Source: Archaeoglobi archaeon (GTDB lineage: Archaea > Halobacteriota > Archaeoglobi > Archaeoglobales > Archaeoglobaceae). Taken from it: a stretch of 64,000 nucleotides of DNA. Numbering within the stretch: the first letter of the stretch is position 1; each line of letters begins with the position of its first letter. The position numbers were made by a program, and so were the translations under genes. The DNA is taken from contig JAPDIW010000023.1 of assembly GCA_029259415.1 (NCBI GenBank), forward strand, positions 1 to 64,000, written 5' to 3'. Below the pieces are notes generated by a model. That model did no database searches, was not told where the DNA came from, and saw only the letters and a list, made by a program, of their open reading frames with translations. Shown here piece after piece: positions 1 to 8,499 of this stretch.

Positions 1-1
1 G

Positions 2-109
2 CCTCACAAAAGCTTGGACTGGGATGAACCGATCAATGCGTTCTGGTACAAGCTCCCTCCTGAGAGAGTTTTGTGGTTTGGTAGGGGGTGGTGGGATGAG
101 AAAGTGTAA
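2..109 (+). pseudogene. C-terminal tail of an rve-type transposase
   Basis: The first frame reads a short C-terminal peptide starting with PHKSLDWDEP and ending in WWDEKV and a stop. It matches in pattern the ends of two other transposase remnants here (157-420 on the minus strand and 8500-9396 on the plus strand), which share KLPPERV followed by a Trp-rich tail. This is the end of an integrase-core (DDE, IS481-like) transposase; the rest lies outside the window, so I cannot tell whether the full element is intact. Confidence 0.6.
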
Positions 110-156
110 ATATAATTTGGGATACCACATTTTTTCTGTGGCTGTAGTTTCCTAAA

Positions 157-420
157 TTATTTCTCTCCATCAAACCACCTCCACGCATAACCCAAAACTC
201 TCTCAGGTGGGAGCTTTCTCAGAAAAGCCTGATAAGGAATCTCTAATTCATCCAAATTAAGACCTATGTGAGGTCTTTTGCAGTTATACCACTCAACAAA
301 CTCATCTATCGTATCAAAGTTATCTTAACGTTCCATAAAACCTCTCAATCTTTCCGTTAGTTTGGGGATGTTCACCCTTACAAACAATGTGTCTAATTCC
401 ATTTCTCAGCAAGGAATTCA
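157..420 (-). pseudogene. C-terminal remnant of an rve-type (IS481-like) transposase
   Basis: On the minus strand the frame contains the typical integrase-core signature HPQTNGKIERF, then a frameshift with an early stop, then WYNCKRPHIGLNLDE and a KLPPERV tail ending at a TAA at 157-159. Only about the last third of a DDE transposase is left; the N-terminal helix-turn-helix and the first catalytic Asp residues are absent. It points tail-to-tail at the fragment at 2-109 and abuts the broken csm1, so an insertion probably truncated that gene. The exact junction near 405-420 is uncertain. Confidence 0.65.
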
Positions 421-2170
421 GCCCATATTCTCCTGAATTCGCCCCACTCGTAGGATTTCTTGAATTTAACTCCTTTTCTAATTTCGTAGATCCCCCCTTT
501 CGTCCAGGTAAATTCTGTTCTTGCTTTTGATTTCCATGTCATTAATATGTGCAACAACTTTCCCCTCGTCTTCGCCTTCTCTTCTCGTTTCCCTGTAATT
601 TCTGCCATTCTGTAGAGCGGAAACTTTGGATCAAAGATGCCGTATCCGGCGGAGAGTGTAATGTTCGGATTTGACCTAACGTACTTCCTGAATGCATCTT
701 CAATTTCAAAAGCAAGTTCAAAAACGTGATCCCATGCACCCACTATAAACAGATCGTCTCCTCCAGAGTAAACAACCACGACATCCTTCTTTCCTCTTCC
801 ACTCTTTATTCTCGGAGCATCTGCATCAACCTCCCCCCTGCAGATGAGGTCAATACAGTTCTTGAAGAAATGGTTCATGAACCTTGAAAGTGTTGCAACC
901 CTCGAAATTGTTTCATTGTCTTCCAAACCGATGCTGAATATTTTTCCGAGGTCATCAACGTCCATTCTCAAAACAGCGAGCTTTTTAGCCCCAGTAGCCC
1001 CCTTCTGCAAGTTCATCAAACTCCTTAACGGATCCTGTCTCACCTCTGGAGTAGTTGCTGAAGTTTAACACCACAAAGTCGTATTGGGTAGCTAAACTCA
1101 AGTCGGGCTTTTTAACGTAGAGTGTTCCTTCAGAGTGCTTTGATAATTCTGCATACCGGAATGGAGCGAAAACTGAAAATGGAAGGCTGTATTTCCTCTC
1201 TAACACGTTTGAACCTTTAAGCCTAACAAATCCGTCAGATTTTGGTATCTCACTTCCCATTTCGTGGAATTTTTGCAGACCGGACAGACTTTATTTCCAC
1301 TGAATTCATACAATCTGTCTGGAGTCTTGCAAACGTCACACTCGCCATAATCTTCCGAATCCGGAATGTAGTTTTCAATCAAGTCCCCTTCTCTGGCAAC
1401 ATCCAGAAACTTTCTCAGCTTTCTCCTTTTGAGTTCTCTGTTTACAATTTCCCAGATGGATTCTTTTTCAGTCCTGAATTTGCTTAGCTCTTCGCCATTC
1501 ACCTCTATAAAGCTAATTGCAAGATAAAGCCTCCACCTGAAGTGTTTGAGGAGCCACCTGTTGACCTCTTCACCATTTTGCTTATCTTTTCTTTAGCTTC
1601 CTTTGTGTTGTAGGCGAGAATGTAAAACCTGCCACCTCCGGCAAATATGATGTTAGCTCTCGTTAAATTTAAGCCTCTCAAGGATTTCCGCAACAACCTC
1701 CTCAACCAAGAGCTCAAGGAAGGGGGATCTTGCTCTGAGGTACTTCAGGGCGCCTTTGCTGGTAATCGTGTAAATAAAATCCTGAATTCCAGAAATGTCG
1801 CCACCAACCACAAGATATTTCCTGTCTTTCCTGTCCTCAATTTTCCTCTGAATGTCCCTGTCAAATTCGTTCAGATGATAGTGGTAGAGGCAGAGTGCTA
1901 TGGCTGAAGTCGTTTTAAGGTGATGGGTATTCAGGATTAAAGACCATTTCATCTCCTGCCCTCCTCTCACCAGAAGATATGTTGTCAGCCTCGCACACTA
2001 TGTTCAACAGGTTTTTTGTTCTAACATCTCCATCAAAGAATTTCAGCTCGTGTTTATGGTGATACTTTGCAAACAGAGGGAGTTTTTCATATTCTTTTAG
2101 GTATCTCTCCGTGTATTTTTTGAGAAATTCGTATCCGAATTCGCTGTGAGTCTTTTTCTGGGGAAAGGCT
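393..2170 (-). pseudogene. csm1: Type III-A CRISPR Cas10/Csm1, frameshifted and truncated
   Basis: Five overlapping minus-strand frames together read as one Csm1 (Cas10) protein in the right order. The HD-domain tail (YHHKHELKFF, then ADNISSGERR) is at about 2165-1975. VGGDISGIQDFIY follows at about 1815-1850, ANIIFAGGGRFYIL at about 1620-1660, and a zinc finger with two CxxC pairs at about 1290-1345. The palm/cyclase GGDD loop (YSGGDDLFIV) is at about 750. At least four frame changes (near 1690, 1505, 1220 and 1020) break it, the N-terminal HD motif is missing and the C-terminus runs into a transposase remnant. In intact systems Csm1 is the large subunit that makes cyclic oligoadenylates and cuts DNA. 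No csm2-5, cas6 or repeat array is visible nearby, so this is a dead relic. Confidence 0.85.
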
Positions 2171-2740
2171 CTTTGCTCGGAGAGGAGTAAAGATATCGAA
2201 GAAGGAATTTGAGGTTTGTCTTAAAAAGAGTTGCGAAATAAAATTTGGAGACCACACTGGGTGCTTTTAGAAGTCGAGTACTCTGTGGTTAGCATAAATT
2301 CTGCTGGATTTCTTTTGGTAGACCAAAACTAGCATAAAATTCCGTTCATTTTCGTTGTTCAAGATCTGATGTACCTGTTCTATAGTAGAAATTTTGGAGA
2401 GGATATTAAAAAAGCAGTCAGTTATATAAAAAAGCTATTAAAAGATGCGATACCAGAGAAATTCACAGAATTGTGTGATATAAGAGTTCTTAGTGTTAGG
2501 TATTTGGATACCACTATCTCTTGATGTACTGGGTATAGCCGTGGTTGCTCCCAAAAAATAAGAAGGTAGTGTGGAGGTAAGCTGACAAGAAAGAAGTGGG
2601 GTCCTTGACTGATAGAATTTCAAATACAAATTTGAGATCGATACTTGGTGACAAGCTAGTGAATTTCTGCTGTGGCCCAGTTTGTCTTCGGTGATATTAG
2701 TGGCCCTCATCTGCACAAGTGAGGCACTTCCTGTACTCAC
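2171..2740. other. Degraded intergenic stretch with a palindrome and a short ORF fragment
   Basis: No convincing gene lies between the csm1 relic and polB2. The stretch holds a perfect 16-bp palindrome at 2313-2328, flanked by near-identical copies of TAGCATAAATTC. A plus-strand open stretch (about 2332-2524) encodes an ordinary-looking helical peptide containing SRNFGEDIKKAVSYIKK, but has no good start or ribosome site. The peptide looks like the end of a lost gene; I do not recognise the family. The long minus-strand frame over 2438-2740 has Ser/Thr-rich low-complexity composition and looks non-coding. Confidence 0.4.
2313..2328. repeat. Perfect 16-bp palindrome between direct repeats
   Basis: TTTTGGT and ACCAAAA arms flank a 2-bp AG centre. 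Near-copies of TAGCATAAATTC sit just outside on both sides (about 2290 and 2330). This could be an IS end with a target duplication or an operator of a lost gene; nothing decides between these. Confidence 0.4.
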
Positions 2741-4669
2741 TCATTCTTTTGGCTGGAAGACACAGCTTATCTCCTCCCAAGCTTTACCCAGAAGTCTTCT
2801 GTAGTATTTCACGTCAAAAGCTGAATGCTCTCCCACACTCACAACCTTTCTCTTTGCGTCAACCACAACGTATTCTACTTCCATTCCCGGTTTGATGCTT
2901 ATTCCAGCTTTCCTGTACTCCTGAATCGCCGAAGACTCCAGCAGCTTTTTTCCGTACTCTGATTTTCCTGCAACTTTCCTTATCACCATCTCTTCAGGCT
3001 TCGCACCTCTCAGGTTTTCAGCGTACTTCCTGTAAATCTGCATTAATTCGGGATAAAGGCCGAGAAGTTGTCTTACAGTTCTGGCCTTCTTCATCACTTC
3101 AAAGCACTCCATCTGCATCCTCCTCACGTATTCGGGAGTGTCGCGCCTTCTGGCCATTACACCTCTGAGCTTTATCTCTCCGCTGCAGAGTCTGCCGTAA
3201 TAGCGGTTGTAAGCCCCACTGCCGTCCTTCATGGGGAGAAAGACTATCCAGTCGTATTTTTCCACGTCAGTTAGCAAGCCAGTCTCTTCCTCAACCCTCA
3301 CCTTCAATTTATCGATGTTGTCCCCTCTAACCCATAAACAGTCGACTATCCCGTGGAGAACTTCAAATCCCATCTTCTCCGCAATTTCCTTCGTTTTTAT
3401 CAGAGTCTCCCTTCCAATCCTGTTTATCTCCTCATGAACCTCTATTCTGCCGAACTTGGCGTTTCTGTAGCCCGTGTATCCGAAGCACGTGACGAGCATC
3501 CATTTCAGGATTGAGTCAATACCGGCGTATCTGGAGTTTTTCTTCTTCAAACCCTTCGTTTTTATCCTCATTCTTAAAATAGGTTCGAGAACCTCAGCCA
3601 GAAATCCTCTTCGCTTGGTTCCTATGCTCTCCGGGGAGAGGTTGTACTTCACGATTATTGACGGATACATCGACGTGAAGTCGAGCTGCCAGACGTTCTC
3701 GTAAACTCCCGGCTCAGGCTGAAAGATCATCCCTCCCCTGTCCGAAAATCTGAGCTCCTCCAAGTCCTTCATCCTCTCCGCGTCACTCTTTCTGAAGGGC
3801 ACGGCTATGCCCCTCATCAGAGCCTCGAAAACCTCGTAGAGGGAAATGAGCGATCCGGGAGTGACACGAGATGCATGATTTGGAGAGATCGCAGAGATTC
3901 TTGAGGCAAGAAGAATACCTTTAAGCCCCCCTTCTTTGAAGTTGAAGGAGTTCGTGTCTATGAGAATTCTCCCCTCCGGTATCAGAGCCTGCCTTCTGTA
4001 CCTTGCCTTCCCGTAGCTCCAGTAAATTTTCTGGGAGAGTCTGCGGAACTTTCCGGTTCTGCTCACAGCCTTCAGGCAAATATGCGGCATCCAGAAATCC
4101 GCGTCTTCCATCAGAATTATGTCTGGATTTTGATCCTCAATTGCTACGGAGAGCTCCTCAATGAGCTCTTTCTCCTCTTTATTCTTGATTCTTCTCCCGT
4201 TTATACTTATCTCCTTAATTTCAAGCTTGAATACGTCCCCCTTCACACCCACCTTCAGAACATCAAAAGGCAAATCTAAATCGACCTCAAACCTCTCGAA
4301 AACGTCTTCGAGTATATGAGAGCACGGGAAAATCCTTTTCTGAACCATGAACTTTTGCTCTAACCTCACATCAACATTGTACAGCTTCACATCCTTGGCC
4401 TGCCTTTCTATCATCTCTGCAACCTTTTTTCCGGCGTAAACTCTGTATCCCTCGCATTCTCCATAAATCGTTTTGAAGGTGCACTCCTCAACTCTGTATC
4501 GCGTTTCAAGAGCTTCTAAAAGCTCAATGTGAAGAGTTCTGTCGGGAAAATGCAGAAAAAAGTAGTTTTCGAACTTGAATCTTCTTTTAACGACCTTTCC
4601 ATTCTCCTTCTTAATCCAGAGCTCGACGCTGTTTCTGGAAGGCAAGCAGTCCAGTATCCACATCCCCAT
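2741..4669 (-). CDS. polB2: Family B DNA polymerase, archaeal PolB2 type
   Basis: A 642-residue family B polymerase, clearly shorter than the ~780 residues of replicative archaeal PolB. The polymerase core is recognisable. Motif A is DFTSMYPSII near residue 330. Motif B is Lys 389 followed by CFGYTG. The motif C position reads HGIVDC near 440 where active enzymes have YGDTDS. ARRRDTPEY follows near 507. The 3'-5' exonuclease motifs are not recognisable: the usual D-x-E of Exo I is replaced by VGVKGDVFK. This matches the PolB2 group, long called inactivated although the Sulfolobus member (Dpo2) has been reported to act in damage-induced mutagenesis. It is the last gene of a three-gene operon; its start overlaps the preceding small gene by about 60 bp. 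Confidence 0.9.
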   Translation of the reverse strand: MGMWILDCLPSRNSVELWIKKENGKVVKRRFKFENYFFLHFPDRTLHIELLEALETRYRVEECTFKTIYGECEGYRVYAGKKVAEMIERQAKDVKLYNVDVRLEQKFMVQKRIFPCSHILEDVFERFEVDLDLPFDVLKVGVKGDVFKLEIKEISINGRRIKNKEEKELIEELSVAIEDQNPDIILMEDADFWMPHICLKAVSRTGKFRRLSQKIYWSYGKARYRRQALIPEGRILIDTNSFNFKEGGLKGILLASRISAISPNHASRVTPGSLISLYEVFEALMRGIAVPFRKSDAERMKDLEELRFSDRGGMIFQPEPGVYENVWQLDFTSMYPSIIVKYNLSPESIGTKRRGFLAEVLEPILRMRIKTKGLKKKNSRYAGIDSILKWMLVTCFGYTGYRNAKFGRIEVHEEINRIGRETLIKTKEIAEKMGFEVLHGIVDCLWVRGDNIDKLKVRVEEETGLLTDVEKYDWIVFLPMKDGSGAYNRYYGRLCSGEIKLRGVMARRRDTPEYVRRMQMECFEVMKKARTVRQLLGLYPELMQIYRKYAENLRGAKPEEMVIRKVAGKSEYGKKLLESSAIQEYRKAGISIKPGMEVEYVVVDAKRKVVSVGEHSAFDVKYYRRLLGKAWEEISCVFQPKE

Positions 4670-4883
4670 CGAGCTCCTTCATGAGTTCAATTAGAACGGA
4701 GAACACCGCCGCCTCCAAGGGATCATCGAAGGTGTAGAACACCTCGCTGCTGTGCTTCTTAACCAAGCTGGCGAGCTTTATGGCGTAGACTCTATCCTCT
4801 TTCTTCATGGCCTTAGCAGTCCTTTCCCACCTCTCCGCTATTCTTTTAACCCCCATTCTTACGCTCGAAACACTCCTCCCCAT
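4611..4883 (-). CDS. Small basic helical protein of the PolB2 operon
   Basis: A 90-residue, charged, mostly helical protein without membrane segments or cysteine motifs; basic in the N-terminal half (VKRIAERWERTAKAMKK) and acidic toward the end. It is wedged between the RecA-like gene (1-bp stop/start overlap) and polB2 (overlap of about 60 bp), so the three are surely co-translated. I recognise no family. Position and size recall the small proteins found with PolB2 in other archaea, which suggests an accessory or regulatory subunit. Function unknown. Confidence 0.7.
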   Translation of the reverse strand: MGRSVSSVRMGVKRIAERWERTAKAMKKEDRVYAIKLASLVKKHSSEVFYTFDDPLEAAVFSVLIELMKELDGDVDTGLLAFQKQRRALD

Positions 4884-5407
4884 CAGAATACCTCCAGTGT
4901 TAGCTGTCCGGCTCTCTTGGGATAGAACCTCTGCGTTATTCCCTCTTCATCAACATCTGCTATGAAGTAACCCCCTTCCTCCGCCTCGACGAGGATGTAG
5001 CGGTCAGCAAGCGTCGTTATGAAGTCGAAGATTCTGTCCCTCCTGGTTGTGAAATAGACTACGGTTCTGTCCTTCCCTATCTGCCTCAACAACATCACGA
5101 AGTCTTCGAGGGTGTAAAAGTCGCAATCTTCGAAGAGTATCGCATCATGCTCAATGAAAACAGTGTCCTGATACGCATTGAGGAGAATCTCTATTACCTG
5201 GTGTATGGTGAAGCCTCTTCTAACCGTGAAGTTCCCCCTGACACCCTCCAGAATCTTTGAGCTATTCCCACAGACGTACAATGCCGGAAATCTGCTTCTG
5301 TATCTGTTCAAAAAGTCGAGACAGACCTCTTGTGGTGCAGCAACAGCGTTGAACCCTCCAGACATCTCAACCGAAAGTACCTCTATCATATAATGTAATG
5401 CGTCCAT
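4883..5407 (-). CDS. RecA/RadA-like protein lacking a Walker A motif
   Basis: About 174 residues from the ATG at 5407; the frame is open to 5455, but that would overlap the TATA element, so the internal start is preferred. The pattern resembles a RecA/KaiC-fold core. A hydrophobic strand plus acidic residues (VFIEHDAILFEDCD) sits where Walker B would be, and TVVYFTTRRDRIF looks like the following strand. There is no GxxxxGK[ST] P-loop: the corresponding spot reads GGFNAVAAPQE. I infer an ATPase-dead RecA-like partner of the PolB2 downstream. It is the first gene of the operon and diverges from orc1/cdc6 across roughly 70 bp. Family assignment is by pattern and context only. Confidence 0.65.
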   Translation of the reverse strand: MDALHYMIEVLSVEMSGGFNAVAAPQEVCLDFLNRYRSRFPALYVCGNSSKILEGVRGNFTVRRGFTIHQVIEILLNAYQDTVFIEHDAILFEDCDFYTLEDFVMLLRQIGKDRTVVYFTTRRDRIFDFITTLADRYILVEAEEGGYFIADVDEEGITQRFYPKRAGQLTLEVF

Positions 5408-5445
5408 GTCAATATAAGCTTCGACCCCCGGATGCAAGTGAAAAA

Positions 5446-5458
5446 GATTATACATATT
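5446..5458. promoter_or_regulatory. Shared AT-rich element of divergent promoters
   Basis: GATTATACATATT lies 25 bp upstream of the orc1/cdc6 ATG at 5477, the spacing expected for leaderless archaeal transcription. Read on the other strand it gives TATGTATAAT about 40 bp upstream of the RecA-like ATG at 5407. One near-palindromic element could serve both directions, coupling Orc1 and PolB2 operon expression. Confidence 0.55.
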
Positions 5459-5476
5459 GATGCATGCTTTACATTA

Positions 5477-6562
5477 ATGCTCTCATGGGACGAAACGATA
5501 TTCAGAAATCCTGAGGTCTTCGACCCGGATTATGTTCCGGACGAGCTGCTTTTCAGGGATAGCCAGATCAGGCAGCTTGTGTCCTGTATAAGGCCAGCAA
5601 TGCTCAACTCATCCCCGATCAACGCCTTCTGCCTCGGCCCGCCGTCAACGGGAAAAACTTCGACAATAAAGTACGTTTTAAGGGAAGCGGAGAGCGAGGC
5701 AGGAATTCTGTACTCCTACATAAGAATTCCGAGGTTCAGGGAGCCATACAAGGTCTTCTCAAAGATTTTTCAGGATGTTCTCGGACAGCAGTCCCCGCCA
5801 TCCGGAATAAGCAAAACGGTTCTGATGGACAGAGTGTGGAGCAACCTTGACGAGCCTCTTCTGATCGTCCTCGACGACATAAACTTTCTCAGCAAAGCCT
5901 ACGCGAACGAGATTCTGTATGAAATCCTCAAGGCACCTGACGAGTACGGGGTTAAGGTGGGTATTGTTGCGGCAGCGACCGATGTCAAATTCCCCCTGCT
6001 GCTCGACCCCTTTGTGGGAGCTTCCTTCCACTACATGGAGATACATTACCCCTCGTACGGCTATCGGGAGATGGAGGAAATTCTTAGAAAGAGAGTTGAG
6101 TATGGGTTTTACGAGGGTGTTTTTGATAGCAGAGCTTTCAGAAGAGTCGTTGAGCTTGCCTACAATGCAGGCGATGTCAGATATGGGATATACCTTTTAA
6201 AGGCTGCAGGAGTGAACGCAGAAAGCAGGGGAAGCAGAAAAGTTGAGGATAAGGATGTTGAGGTTGCACATGCCGGAGAGTCCTTGTCTTTTGTCGCAAA
6301 AATTCTCACAGCTCTGAACAGCGAGGAGAGGGCTGTTCTGAGGATTATATACTCCAACGATGCAATCCCTACTGGCGATCTGTACGAGCAGGTGAGCAGT
6401 GAGATAAAGATGAGCTACAGAAAGTACTACAATATTCTCGAAAAGTTGGAAAGGCTTAAGCTGATTGAGATATCTTTCGGTGAGAAGGGGAAGGGCAAGA
6501 CGAGATACGTGCACAGGAAGTATGATGTGGAAGTAGTTGAGAAGGCTATGGAGCTGATTTAG
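5477..6562 (+). CDS. cdc6: Orc1/Cdc6-type replication initiator AAA+ ATPase
   Basis: 361 residues from the ATG at 5477, chosen because a TATA element sits 25 bp before it. Features: Walker A GPPSTGKTST near residue 60, Walker B LLIVLDDINFL near 125-135, sensor 1 GIVAAATD, sensor 2 region GDVRYGIYLL, and a C-terminal winged helix from about 290 onward. In archaea such proteins bind origin recognition boxes and load MCM. I saw no ORB-like repeats in the flanking sequence, so an origin here is not supported. The gene faces away from the PolB2 operon across a very short promoter region. Archaeoglobus has more than one Orc1/Cdc6; which paralogue this is cannot be told from sequence alone. Confidence 0.9.
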   Translation: MLSWDETIFRNPEVFDPDYVPDELLFRDSQIRQLVSCIRPAMLNSSPINAFCLGPPSTGKTSTIKYVLREAESEAGILYSYIRIPRFREPYKVFSKIFQDVLGQQSPPSGISKTVLMDRVWSNLDEPLLIVLDDINFLSKAYANEILYEILKAPDEYGVKVGIVAAATDVKFPLLLDPFVGASFHYMEIHYPSYGYREMEEILRKRVEYGFYEGVFDSRAFRRVVELAYNAGDVRYGIYLLKAAGVNAESRGSRKVEDKDVEVAHAGESLSFVAKILTALNSEERAVLRIIYSNDAIPTGDLYEQVSSEIKMSYRKYYNILEKLERLKLIEISFGEKGKGKTRYVHRKYDVEVVEKAMELI

Positions 6563-6644
6563 CAACCAAGTTTCGATTGTAACACATAACAGATTAGTTG
6601 AACAAAAAATTTAAGTATAATGAAACCAATCAACATTTGATAGT

Positions 6645-6692
6645 ATGACCGAAAAGAAGGCTTACATAACCCTCCTCGGACGCACCGCCTAA
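6645..6692 (+). pseudogene. Short 5' remnant of a lost gene (15 codons)
   Basis: An ATG at 6645 has a good TATA element (AATTTAAGTATAA) about 30 bp upstream and encodes MTEKKAYITLLGRTA before a stop. The beta-strand-like start resembles the first strand of CARF-type CRISPR ancillary proteins, but 15 residues cannot prove it. It looks like the promoter and first codons of a deleted gene. Confidence 0.3.
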
Positions 6693-6730
6693 CTACCGAG
6701 TAGCAACTGACTATACTTGCCGTTCTCTCT

Positions 6731-7080
6731 CTATGAGATTTTCTCTAGCAATTCTTCAAAAAGTTTTTCAGTTTCTGATTCACGTTCACTACATTTCAAA
6801 ATTCCGGATATCACTATCATAAACGACCTTCCTTCACACAAATCCATATTTACACCCCCAATTTCTCTCCATTCTTTAAAAACTACCACACCATCAAAGT
6901 TTCTCGGCAAACCACTCAGGATTCTCGGTGTGGACCGGGATGATTGTATCGGGGTCGATCTGTTCAATAATCCACCTCAGGTCATCTTTCGAGACAGTCC
7001 TGAAGCATGGTAACCCTTCACGAATCTCGGTTCTGGCCTTTCACCCTCGAAAACCATCTCGAAGCCGTAAACCCTGTGAG
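6731..7080 (-). pseudogene. C-terminal relic of a beta-CASP metallo-beta-lactamase nuclease, plus a 38-codon ORF
   Basis: Minus-strand frames from 7080 down to about 6870 read VYGFEMVFEGERPEPRF, then a Cys-to-Tyr-altered HASG box, then DLRWIIEQIDPDTIIPVHTE and NPEWFAEKL, with two frame changes near 7005 and 6897. HASG and the IIPVHTENPEWF box are the C-terminal signature of RNase J / beta-CASP exonucleases; the metal-binding N-terminal two thirds are missing. Downstream in the same direction an ATG at 6847 opens a 38-codon frame ending at 6731, preceded by a GGGGGTG site; it may be the start of a second lost gene or part of the tail. Confidence 0.6.
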
Positions 7081-7345
7081 TACAGGTATATTGTTAAAAA
7101 CTGGAAAGAAGTCGTGGAGTGAGTGATAAAGTAAGATCCATAAATTTTGGTGGTGTAACAACAAAGGTGGATGTTTTTAAGGGCATGGATTCATCCCCGC
7201 CCTATGTGCCGCAGCTGAGAATTGAGATCCAGCCATAGCTCTTAACATCGAATACGATAAAAAGATTTTGCTGACATCAATCGTCTGTAGTATCTCCACC
7301 TATGTGGAACCCTTCATGGGTATTTGGTCAGCAGATTGATAAAGC
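7081..7345. other. Non-coding or decayed spacer
   Basis: I see no gene here. A short plus-strand open stretch (about 7140-7240) contains PPYVPQLRIEIQP and stops; it has no recognised family. The sequence runs directly into the 3' end of the IS110-type transposase relic. Confidence 0.35.
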
Positions 7346-8370
7346 TTACCTTGGGTTGTACACCTCCTTCCTCTTTAGCATGTAGTAGATGCATACCAGC
7401 ATTTTTCTTGCTGTAGCTACAATAGCTATGTTGTGTCCTCTCCTCCTCTTGATTCTTAGATAAAAGTTGCGAAGGTATTCATCGTGCCTTATTGCTACGT
7501 TGGCACATTGGATAAGAATCCACCTAAGCATTCTTGAGCCCTGCTTTGTTATATGGCCTCTAATTTCTTTATTTCCGGATTGTTTTATTGAGGGACATAG
7601 TCCAGCGTAGCTTATCAGCTTGAACTTGCTCGGGAAACGATTTACGTCTCCTATTTCAGCTTTGATTAGTAAGGCTGAGTAGTAACTTATTCCGGGGATG
7701 GTCGTTAAAAGGATTGCATCATCGTTCTGCCTGGCTTTTTCTACAATTATTCTGTCTATTTTCTTAATCTCCTCGTTTATTCTGTCGATTATCGATAAGT
7801 AGGATTCCAGAATTTCCTATCAATTTCGGTGTAATTCAACCCTATCAAGAAGTTTCCCTTCTCTTCTTTGTGAAGGGACTTGGTAATCTATTATCTCGAT
7901 TTTTAGCAAGGATGGCATGTACTCTATTCTTCAATCTTTTCTGTCCTCAATCAAAGCCTTTCTTGTTCTTGTGAGATCTCTCAGCTCTCTCACTTCCTTA
8001 GGCGGTACATAACTTTCTGCTATAAGATTTGCTCTCAAAAGTGAGCTAGCATTTTTTTTGCATCCAGACGATCGTTCTTTATCCTTGCTTCAGCAATTGC
8101 TCTAGTTTTGTATGAATGGGGCAAGTTTAACATCCATGTAATTCTCTAAAACATCGTAGATAAACCTGTAATTGCCTGTTGCCCTATTACTGCCTTAGCT
8201 CCTTGTATTTTGAGGCAGATTGTTCTAGGAATTCTTTGGTATTCTCGATTCTAGTTTCTTCTTTTATCTTTCCCGATTCGTCTACTACAGTGCATAGGAA
8301 TACCTTTTGTGGACATCTATTCCAATGCAGACCGGATACTCACCTATTTGTGTTCCTGACACAGTATCAC
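7346..8370 (-). pseudogene. IS110-family transposase, frameshifted
   Basis: Reading the minus strand across several frames gives the two hallmark parts of an IS110-family transposase. The N-terminal DEDD domain begins IGIDVHKRYSYA near 8325, with the conserved RIKNDRLDA near 8075. The C-terminal Transposase_20 domain reads IPGISYYSALLIKAEIGD, then YAGLCPSI, then GHITKQGSRMLRW, ending at 7346. Stops or frame changes near 8295, 8200, 7960 and 7830 destroy it. IS110 elements carry a structured bridge RNA next to the gene. The flank upstream of the start (8370-8500) is non-coding and could keep traces of one, but I cannot verify a fold. Confidence 0.8.
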
Positions 8371-8499
8371 CATCCTTTTCGCCTGTTAAGTCAAAATTTC
8401 GCGCTTGTAGCGCAGGGATACATCTAACTGCAGGCTTTTACATCGGTCTGCTGAAAAGGGTTCCAACATGTTGTCAAAATTATTTCACAACCCTAAACC

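Noticed and set aside
2438-2740. 100-residue minus-strand open frame before polB2
   Set aside because: Composition is Ser/Thr-rich and irregular, no ribosome site or promoter, and the opposite strand reads a more protein-like fragment; treated as non-coding.
5400-6650. Replication origin next to cdc6
   Set aside because: I looked for repeated GC-rich ORB-like boxes and a long AT-rich unwinding region near the gene and saw neither; adjacency alone is not enough.
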